From assembly GCF_019424165.1 (NCBI RefSeq), contig NZ_JAHZAA010000025.1, positions 27,051-37,857 on the forward strand: a DNA stretch of 10,807 nt, given 5' to 3'. This document shows, piece after piece, positions 6,701 to 10,807 of this stretch. This DNA comes from Desulfovibrio sp. (GTDB lineage Bacteria > Desulfobacterota > Desulfovibrionia > Desulfovibrionales > Desulfovibrionaceae). Within the stretch, counting starts at the first letter, position 1, and every line of letters starts with the position of its first letter. The notes under the pieces are model-generated. The model was not told the DNA's origin and did not search any database. It saw nothing but the letters and a program-made list of their open reading frames with translations. The translations under genes and the position numbers were made by a program.

Positions 6701-8650
6701 GGACATGCCATACCCTGTACCAGAATTGCTGCCCGTGCCGGAAACTGCAACATCGCCGTCTTTGGTTGTAATGCGATTGCTGCCGCCAGAGGCAACCATG
6801 CCGGAGCCCAAACCGGCCCCCTGACCATCACGCGAACCAACAACAGCCACGTTGCCGTTCTCAGTGGCGATATTATTGCTGCCGGAATCATCCGCGTGCA
6901 TGCCGTACCCTACGCCCCATCTGGCACTGCCGGAAGGATTGCCGGCACCGGTGTAGGAGCCGCTGACGGTAACGTCTCCGTCTGTGGTCTGGATATTGTT
7001 ATTGCCCGAAAAGGTGGCTGACATGCCAGAGCTGGTGACGGGGGTGTCTTGGGAGGCAGAGCCGGGACCGGTGAAGGACCCGTTGACCGTCACGTTGCCG
7101 CTTTCCGTGCTGATGCTGTTGCTGCCGGAATCGCTGGCGGACATGCTACGCTGGTTGTTCGACACAGCCACGTCGCCGCTGGCGGTGGTAATGGTATTAC
7201 TGCTGCCAGCATCATCGGTCCGCATGCCGAAGTAGCCGCCCGACACGCTCACATTGCCGTCTTTCGTTTCGATTTTGTTGCTGCCGGAACTCCAGACATC
7301 CATGCCAGATCCGCTGCCGCCTCCCGACACGCTCACATCGCCACCGTCTGTGGTGATGCTGTTGCTGCCGGAATCGCTAGCGGACATGCCGTTGCCAGAG
7401 GCATTTTGCACATGAACCGTACCGTTGCCCATATCAATGACGTTCGCGGCGGCATTGCCCTGCCCGGTTACGCCGTAAGCCACATTAAGCTCGCCATCCG
7501 CAGAAGTGATCTGCGTGGTGGAGCCTGGTGTCGTGTTCGTAACCCCGGCGTTAAGGTTGATGGTATTGTAGTCATCGGCCATATGCGCCGGGCCGGCAGA
7601 GCCGCTGGCATGTATGGAACTGCCGCCGCTTACCGCGTCATTGATGATTATTTCGTCATTTTGCGCGGAGGAAATGACCGAGTAAACCCCGCCATTGTTC
7701 TGGCCTTGATGGAATTCACCGATATTATCCAGATGCTGACCACCATAGCGGCTATCGTGCTCTGCGGAATCAAAGTTTTGATTATCTGTGACTACAAGCT
7801 CCACGTTGTATTCGTAGTTTTCGCCTGAAGCGCGGTCTGTAACAGTGATGTGGATGAAGTCCACCAGGCTTTCACCTGTCAGCCCGAGCCGCTGCATTTC
7901 GGTCACGCCGTCAGCGGTGAGACGGAACTCCAGGCGGCCGGTAAGGTTGTTAAAGCTGACATCTACCCAGGAACTTGACCATCCGGCAGGCAGGCTGACG
8001 CTAACCGCGTAGGGTGCGGTTGCATTTGTGCCGTCAAAATCGATGCCTCCAGGGGCAATGGCTACAGGGGCCGCACCATTACCGCCGAAAAATACGCTGG
8101 TGGTAACGGCATCGCCCGTGGCACCGGGCGAGTACAGCACTGCGCGTACAAAGGGGCCTGCGGGAAAAGAGGGACCTTCCACCGGCGCGTCCGGTCCGGC
8201 AGTGTCGGCAAGCAAAACCGCGGGGGAATCAAAAAGCAGGGAACCAGGCTGGAAGCCGGAGCCTTCTATTTTTATGTCAGTCCCGTCCAGGTGGTCCACA
8301 CCGGAGGCGAGGTCGGAAGTCGTGTGGTCAGAGGAGCGGGCCGTTCTGATAGCTGTTGCGGGACCGGCCGCAGGGATGAGATTGGGGCCAAGAGCATTGA
8401 AAAATTCCGTGCCGGAAACCAGTTTGCCCTCAATCTCAAATTCAGGAATGTTGTCACTATGATAAGCGGTGTAAAAGTCGTCAATACGAATGACGGCGCC
8501 GTCTTCAAAGGTAAATATCAGTGAATTGTCATCGCGCGACAATGTTGCACCATCGGTTGAAAAACCAAGAGCGATCTTTGCGTTTTTGCCCGCCGCAGAA
8601 ACAGTAATTGCCTGCCCCTGAAGAGGACGCGAAATGGTTATAGTAGGCAT
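3797..8650 (-). CDS. Giant repeat-rich surface/secreted adhesin-like protein (1617 aa)
   Basis: Probably an extracellular or cell-surface fibre involved in adhesion or biofilm; the exact role is unknown. The start at 8650 (MPTITISRP) is chosen because GGAGG ends four bases upstream; the ORF's 23 codons before it have no ribosome binding site. There is no Sec signal peptide. Residues 1-95 resemble the prefix/retention domain of large type I-secreted adhesins (ALGFSTDGATLSRDDNSLIF, FEDGAVIRIDDFY). Residues about 163-295 look VCBS/cadherin-like (GRLEFRLTADGV...ITVTDRASGE). Residues 421-1169 hold about 24 tandem repeats of mean 31 residues with consensus GM-x-A-x-SSGSN-x-ITT-x-SGDV-x-VSG, then three degenerate copies. 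Two RTX-like segments follow (GAGNDSVTING, GGGDNTLTING), then an acidic tail from about 1390 (MDEEEEGQ, FEEGDDA). I see only one cysteine, about residue 1603. A beta-solenoid fold is likely. No secretion genes are in the window. Confidence 0.88.
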   Translation of the reverse strand: MPTITISRPLQGQAITVSAAGKNAKIALGFSTDGATLSRDDNSLIFTFEDGAVIRIDDFYTAYHSDNIPEFEIEGKLVSGTEFFNALGPNLIPAAGPATAIRTARSSDHTTSDLASGVDHLDGTDIKIEGSGFQPGSLLFDSPAVLLADTAGPDAPVEGPSFPAGPFVRAVLYSPGATGDAVTTSVFFGGNGAAPVAIAPGGIDFDGTNATAPYAVSVSLPAGWSSSWVDVSFNNLTGRLEFRLTADGVTEMQRLGLTGESLVDFIHITVTDRASGENYEYNVELVVTDNQNFDSAEHDSRYGGQHLDNIGEFHQGQNNGGVYSVISSAQNDEIIINDAVSGGSSIHASGSAGPAHMADDYNTINLNAGVTNTTPGSTTQITSADGELNVAYGVTGQGNAAANVIDMGNGTVHVQNASGNGMSASDSGSNSITTDGGDVSVSGGGSGSGMDVWSSGSNKIETKDGNVSVSGGYFGMRTDDAGSSNTITTASGDVAVSNNQRSMSASDSGSNSISTESGNVTVNGSFTGPGSASQDTPVTSSGMSATFSGNNNIQTTDGDVTVSGSYTGAGNPSGSARWGVGYGMHADDSGSNNIATENGNVAVVGSRDGQGAGLGSGMVASGGSNRITTKDGDVAVSGTGSNSGTGYGMSASSAGSNSISTEGGSVNASGNTGMLGIGSLSSNSIATESGDVTVVGSGIANGHGTGMEAEQSGSNSITTGSGKVHVSGSGIFSASAIFASHSGASNNITTDSGDVSVSAVNSNGSSYGMRAANSASNTITTKDGNASIASTRWGIYAEKSGSNSIETEDGHVSVVGSGGGGSGMWSYADGSNTITTKGGNVDVSGGSKANNLNSSSAMYAQSSGAKDPSSNIITTESGNVTLTGNSTSSSGSAMHAHASSNTVVTESGDVAASGNSISNSGYGMRSSSSGSNTITTDSGSVAIAGSSVNHSAYGMHADFSGKNQIVTESGDVTVTAKTESTGHAYGMNAASSGSNTITTDSGTITVAANNETAHSYSMNAASSGSNSIITGNGDVKVSGNSSFNLGYGMFANSAGSNSVVTASGEVTVTGAGLSGYGMHTTASGSSNSITTDDGQVNVSGSAVKGNGSGMTATIFGSNAITTASGDVNVSGNSTSGNAYGLSAASSGSNTITTESGNVVVSGNGAVGGYGVVAKGGMNTIESTPDSPLTVTITASANTAGKAIAMWADGGGSVNYITGHSQAGGTGDSITLTANNGRGIAMQAENGGKNIITTGAGNDSVTINGAVKGSGNEINLGGGDNTLTINGVVQSGSLNVIAAGGTYTLILQASDAESFATRYGGWLNAIGSDPLIAGGMTGINFEGLDFSALPAGFLSTFNDFLWALHDGGTSIEPPELVTQLHDPAAPSASPLAAMLADTGAEHMQDAQHAAGHDATQDSTLTAHDGPTLLPDDSLNAAFNAQTGNAGAQAEAFESDATAQTSFAMMDEEEEGQVQPLFTFLDDHAADMPADMPFEEGDDALHNGYLGNEGGNSADFAGLHTPITLTYGDESLDNLFAVAAEQGTERSETDLAGGALHDMGLTDMNAALDQNPLAGPDIHDGPVAVEGVAAETSEAGNVSSVMDSCQEVTDNAAREMSNY
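5144..7390 (-). repeat. Tandem coding repeats of the adhesin (about 24 units of roughly 93 bp)
   Basis: Each unit encodes about 25-41 residues and is recognisable by a GM/AM start, a GSN core, an ITT or ITTxSG segment, and a V-x-VSG strand. Spacing varies by insertions of Gly/Ser/Asn loops after VSG. DNA identity is high in the GSNxITT part, and exact copies of 25-35 bases occur at 5646-5680/5835-5869 and 7111-7135/7354-7378. Further diverged units continue to about 4860. The periodicity is in frame with the gene, so these are protein repeats rather than an RNA or CRISPR array. Confidence 0.9.
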
Positions 8651-8857
8651 ACGGCCTCCATAATATACTGGATTCGTTGGTATTGCGGCAACGTGCAGTA
8701 CTCGTGTGCCGAAAGGCATGAAAGGAGAGAGTGTAGGCGTGGTGCTTACTTCTCTGGGGGGTAAGGCCCCCCTCTGCCTCTATTGCAAGAGGGCATCTAC
8801 AAGAAGGAAATGGTGAATCAGCGGAGACTGTGATTCACGATCTGGGATGAACCCATC
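8651..8857 (-). promoter_or_regulatory. Long structured 5' leader of the adhesin mRNA
   Basis: From the predicted transcription start near 8857 to the start codon there are about 207 untranslated bases. They contain three hairpins: 8813-8820/8831-8838 (GTGAATCA with TGATTCAC), 8777-8781/8788-8792 (CCTCT with AGAGG) and 8756-8761/8767-8772 (six G-C pairs, 5-base loop). No known riboswitch core is recognisable. The G-C hairpin is not followed by a T-run in the direction of the gene, so attenuation by an intrinsic terminator is not evident. Confidence 0.5.
8655..8659 (-). promoter_or_regulatory. Shine-Dalgarno of the adhesin gene
   Basis: GGAGG on the minus strand lies four bases before ATG 8650. 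The in-frame ATG at 8719 has only CTCTCTCCTTTC upstream, so this site decides the start. Confidence 0.75.
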
Positions 8858-8863
8858 GCTTTT

Positions 8864-8892
8864 CTAATAATGTCAGTTATTATTCATGTCAA
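8864..8892 (-). promoter_or_regulatory. Sigma-70-type promoter for the adhesin gene
   Basis: On the minus strand a perfect TTGACA (8887-8892) is separated by 17 bases from TATTAG (8864-8869, four of six consensus bases). It faces the adhesin gene with no other gene between. A second TGACAT overlaps the spacer, giving a short direct repeat. Confidence 0.6.
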
Positions 8893-9177
8893 TGGACCTG
8901 TGGCCATGCAACGTCTGCCTTGACGCGCTGCTTTTATCTGGAGTAAATCTTTATAATTAACTAAAATAATAGATAAAATTTTTAAAAATTAAAAAACCTA
9001 CCAATGCTTGTTCCAGTCTGTTGCTCTGCATATCAGGGCGAAAACACACAATAAATTATATTATTTTACTATGTTTTATGCCGGACGAAGTTTTTTGCCG
9101 GCTGCCAGGCACTGACAACGCAGTTTTTACTTCAATCAACATTGTGGAAATATTTATATTTACTCATGTTTTCTGAA
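8893..9177. other. AT-rich intergenic region upstream of the adhesin
   Basis: No gene is supported. The core 8941-9000 is extremely AT-rich and contains a perfect 14-bp palindrome, AATTTTTAAAAATT (8977-8990), and a TATAAT on the plus strand (8952-8957) without a convincing -35. Such DNA is often bent, and could bind a nucleoid-associated silencer or serve as an UP element (inference). A sigma-54-like site at 9107-9122 is listed separately. Confidence 0.45.
9107..9122 (+). promoter_or_regulatory. Candidate sigma-54 (-24/-12) promoter
   Basis: AGGCACTGACAACGCA has GG (9108-9109) and GC (9120-9121) separated by exactly 10 bases, with CAC after GG and A after GC. That is 8 of 12 specified positions of TGGCACGNNNNTTGCA. 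The T before GG and the TT before GC are not conserved. It would start transcription near 9133, ahead of the GGGAGG at 9178. A sigma-54 activator gene lies immediately to the right. Confidence 0.3.
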
Positions 9178-9186
9178 GGGAGGCAC

Positions 9187-9210
9187 ATGAAGCATGAATT
9201 GGTATTATGA
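9187..9210 (+). CDS. Possible 7-residue leader peptide MKHELVL
   Basis: ATG 9187 follows GGGAGG (9178-9183) by three bases and is closed by TGA at 9208-9210. That stop overlaps the ATG at 9207 as ATGA, the classic arrangement for translational coupling. The three-base Shine-Dalgarno spacing is short. An alternative is that the ribosome starts at ATG 9194, ten bases from the same site, in another frame. Confidence 0.2.
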   Translation: MKHELVL

Positions 9211-9416
9211 ATTTAAAATCTGGAAATGGATTTTTGCTTGCGTCACTACAGCAGAAAAAATTTGCGCACGAAAAAATGTTGCCTCTGGAGGCCGGACTGC
9301 GGCCGCAGGGGCGAATCACTTTCACAACGTGGCTGGCAGTGCCGCTGCGTCGGCAAAAAGCGAATGCAGGCAGGCTGCAAAAAAGTGCACGGAACGCGCA
9401 GCGGGCGTCTGCGTGA
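9207..9416 (+). CDS. Possible 69-residue basic small protein, not recognised
   Basis: The frame begins MNLKSGNGFLLASLQQ and ends KSARNAQRASA. It is rich in Lys, Arg and Gln, with no membrane segment or known motif. Support comes from the upstream GGGAGG with an ATGA-coupled mini-ORF, and from a fairly GC-rich third codon position in its second half, as expected for this genome. Against it, two other plus-strand frames overlap it, including 9194-9484 (96 residues, MNWYYEFKIW..., five to six cysteines), which would run into the 3' end of the activator gene. The region also carries the activator's probable terminator on the opposite strand. Which frame, if any, is translated cannot be decided by eye. 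Confidence 0.3.
   Translation: MNLKSGNGFLLASLQQKKFAHEKMLPLEAGLRPQGRITFTTWLAVPLRRQKANAGRLQKSARNAQRASA
9379..9400 (-). terminator. Intrinsic terminator after the sigma-54 activator gene
   Basis: On the minus strand TGCGCG (9395-9400) pairs with CGTGCA (9386-9391) over a TTC loop, with one G-T pair, followed by CTTTTTT. It lies 46 bases past the activator stop. The stem is short but the T-run is well placed. Confidence 0.5.
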
Positions 9417-9445
9417 AATCGTCTCCTCAAGCCAGGCTGGCGCAC

Positions 9446-10807
9446 CTAGTTGCTGCTATGACGTTCCTTTTTGGATGCCGATAGTCTTTTTGTTTTTTTC
9501 CGCTTCCGCAGCAGTGTGGAAACATCAATGCCCAAGCGCATCGCAGCCTCGGCCACGCTATCGGTTTGTCTCATAACCGCAGCTATTACGTCTGCTTCGT
9601 AACGCGCGACGGCCTCTTTCAGGCTCATGTTGCCAAGCAGATCAGGGCTTTCGGATAAATCTCCCGAAGCGCTTGCGCCTGTGGGCATGGCTCCACCTGT
9701 CCCCAATCCGGCGCTCAGCAATAGCTCTTTATTGATGCTTCCATTTTTTGACATGACCACAATACGCTCTACCGTGTTCTTCAGCTCTCTGATGTTTCCG
9801 GGCCAAGGGTAAAAGAGCATCTTATCGTACAGATCTGAAGAAAAGTAGACATTTTTATTGTGCTTGTTGTTGAAATCTCTAAGGAACTTATTGGCGAAAA
9901 AGATAATATCCTCTTTGCGTTCGCGCAGTGGTGGTATTTTAAACTGGATAACATTCAGGCGGTAGAAAAGATCAAGCCTGAATTTTTTTTGTTTGATAAG
10001 CTCTTCAAGATTGGCATTGGTTGCGGCAATGATGCGTGATTTGATTTTAATTTCTTTGTTGCCCCCCAACGGCATAATCGTTTTATCCTGGAGTACGCCA
10101 AGCAGTTTTGCCTGCAAAAGGTAAGGCATGTCGCCTACCTCATCGAGAAACAGGCTGCCGTCGCCAGAGATTTCAAACAAGCCTTGTTTGCCTTCTTTAC
10201 TGGCGCCGGTAAATGCGCCGGCCTCGTAACCAAAAAGCTCACTTTCCAAAAGGGTGTCCGGTATGGCGCTGCAATTTATTTTAAGGAATGGTGAAGCAGA
10301 CTTGGCCCCGATTGCATGAATGTAATTTGCAAAAAAATCTTTACCTACGCCAGTTTCTCCGACCAGCAAAATTGGCAGATCGATGTCTGCTACCTGATTT
10401 GCGAGCTCGAACAAATTTTCTATTATCTTGCTACGTGTTTCCGCGATTTCAACTCTGGTCTGCTGTTGAAAAGATTTTATCTGCCTGTTGTAAATCATTG
10501 ATAGTGTTTTTGTTTTTTGTAATTCCTCCTGGATTTGCTGCAATTCGGAAATATCTCTGGCGATGGACACCGCGTATTTCAAATTTTTTTGTCGATCAAA
10601 AATGGGCGTCCCTGAAACCAGGCAGTCATTCCCCTTACTCTCGCCTTTTTTTACTCCCCACTGGCTATATTCGTTAATGGTCACATACGGCACTTTTGTT
10701 TGCAGTACTTTGGCAACACATGAATTTTTATAGTCGCCATGCTGCAATCCTTCAAAAACGTTGGATCCGATCATTGTGGATTTTTCATAGCCGGAAAGCC
10801 GGGTGAT
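9446..10807 (-). CDS. PAS-domain sigma-54-dependent transcriptional activator, N-terminus outside the window
   Basis: A bacterial enhancer-binding protein that would remodel sigma-54 RNA polymerase by ATP hydrolysis. The frame stays open to the window edge (453 residues visible); ATG 10774 is internal, as PAS-like sequence (ITRLSGYEKS) precedes it. Residues 1-83 form the rest of a PAS sensor ending SGTPIFD...YAVSIARDISE. A probable coiled-coil linker (86-115) follows. The AAA+ domain has Walker A GETGVGKD (150-157), GAFTGA (197-202, the sigma-54 contact loop, intact), Walker B SLFLDE (218-223), IIAATN, FRLDLFYRLNV and PPLRERKEDI. The C-terminal Fis-type helix-turn-helix is SVAEAAMRLGIDVSTLLRKRKK, after NMSLKEAVARYEADVI. 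There is no phospho-receiver in the visible part, so the signal is probably a ligand or redox cue sensed by PAS. Its target operon is not evident. A terminator lies at 9379-9400. Confidence 0.95.
   Translation of the reverse strand: MTRLSGYEKSTMIGSNVFEGLQHGDYKNSCVAKVLQTKVPYVTINEYSQWGVKKGESKGNDCLVSGTPIFDRQKNLKYAVSIARDISELQQIQEELQKTKTLSMIYNRQIKSFQQQTRVEIAETRSKIIENLFELANQVADIDLPILLVGETGVGKDFFANYIHAIGAKSASPFLKINCSAIPDTLLESELFGYEAGAFTGASKEGKQGLFEISGDGSLFLDEVGDMPYLLQAKLLGVLQDKTIMPLGGNKEIKIKSRIIAATNANLEELIKQKKFRLDLFYRLNVIQFKIPPLRERKEDIIFFANKFLRDFNNKHNKNVYFSSDLYDKMLFYPWPGNIRELKNTVERIVVMSKNGSINKELLLSAGLGTGGAMPTGASASGDLSESPDLLGNMSLKEAVARYEADVIAAVMRQTDSVAEAAMRLGIDVSTLLRKRKKTKRLSASKKERHSSN

Noticed and set aside
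5144..7390. CRISPR-like or non-coding tandem array
   Set aside because: Repeats are imperfect, of about 93 bp with variable length, and stay in frame inside one continuous coding sequence. There are no spacers between identical short repeats and no cas genes.
8651..8719. Extension of the adhesin by 23 residues to ATG 8719
   Set aside because: No Shine-Dalgarno precedes 8719, GGAGG precedes 8650, and the prefix domain begins naturally at MPTITISRP.
8999..9014. Minus-strand sigma-54-like site TGGAACAAGCATTGGT upstream of the adhesin
   Set aside because: The nearly invariant GC of the -12 element is GG here, and it lies about 350 bases from the start codon, whereas a better sigma-70-type promoter lies closer.

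Overview
The window looks like chromosomal DNA of a Gram-negative bacterium, most likely a Desulfovibrio-type sulfate reducer. That assignment is an inference. It rests on the N-terminal prefix of the giant surface protein, which resembles those of Desulfovibrio type I-secreted adhesins, and on the moderately GC-rich coding DNA broken by AT-rich spacers. No rRNA or other marker gene is present to prove it.

Layout, left to right. (1) Positions 2-1375 (+): the 3' nine-tenths of a glycerol kinase gene (glpK), an ordinary metabolic gene cut by the window edge. (2) 1464-1668 (+): a compact tRNA-Leu(CAA) unit with its own promoter, encoded CCA end and intrinsic terminator. (3) 1859-2317 (-): a GNAT-family N-acetyltransferase with a clear Shine-Dalgarno sequence. 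(4) 2330-3796: mostly non-coding accessory DNA. It holds one AT-rich phage-like small gene (Lar-like zinc-ribbon protein, 2717-3025), several strong inverted repeats, and a MITE-like 81-bp element at 3700-3780. (5) 3797-8650 (-): one 1617-residue surface or secreted protein with a retention/prefix-type N-terminus, a VCBS/cadherin-like segment, about 24 clear tandem repeats of about 31 residues, and an acidic C-terminal tail. (6) 8651-9186: its long leader with three hairpins, a TTGACA promoter on the minus strand, and a very AT-rich spacer. (7) 9187-9416 (+): a weakly supported pair of small ORFs behind a strong Shine-Dalgarno and a possible sigma-54 promoter. (8) 9446-10807 (-): a PAS / AAA+ / Fis-type HTH sigma-54-dependent activator whose N-terminus lies beyond the window.

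How the parts may work together. The housekeeping block (glpK, tRNA-Leu) borders an accessory block (acetyltransferase, phage-like gene, mobile-element-like repeat, giant adhesin, orphan regulator). The adhesin's visible promoter is of sigma-70 type, so the neighbouring sigma-54 activator is not obviously its regulator. The best sigma-54-like site in the window faces the small ORFs instead. The most unusual objects are the repeat protein with its recombination-prone DNA, its structured leader, and the small convergent transcript next to the activator gene.
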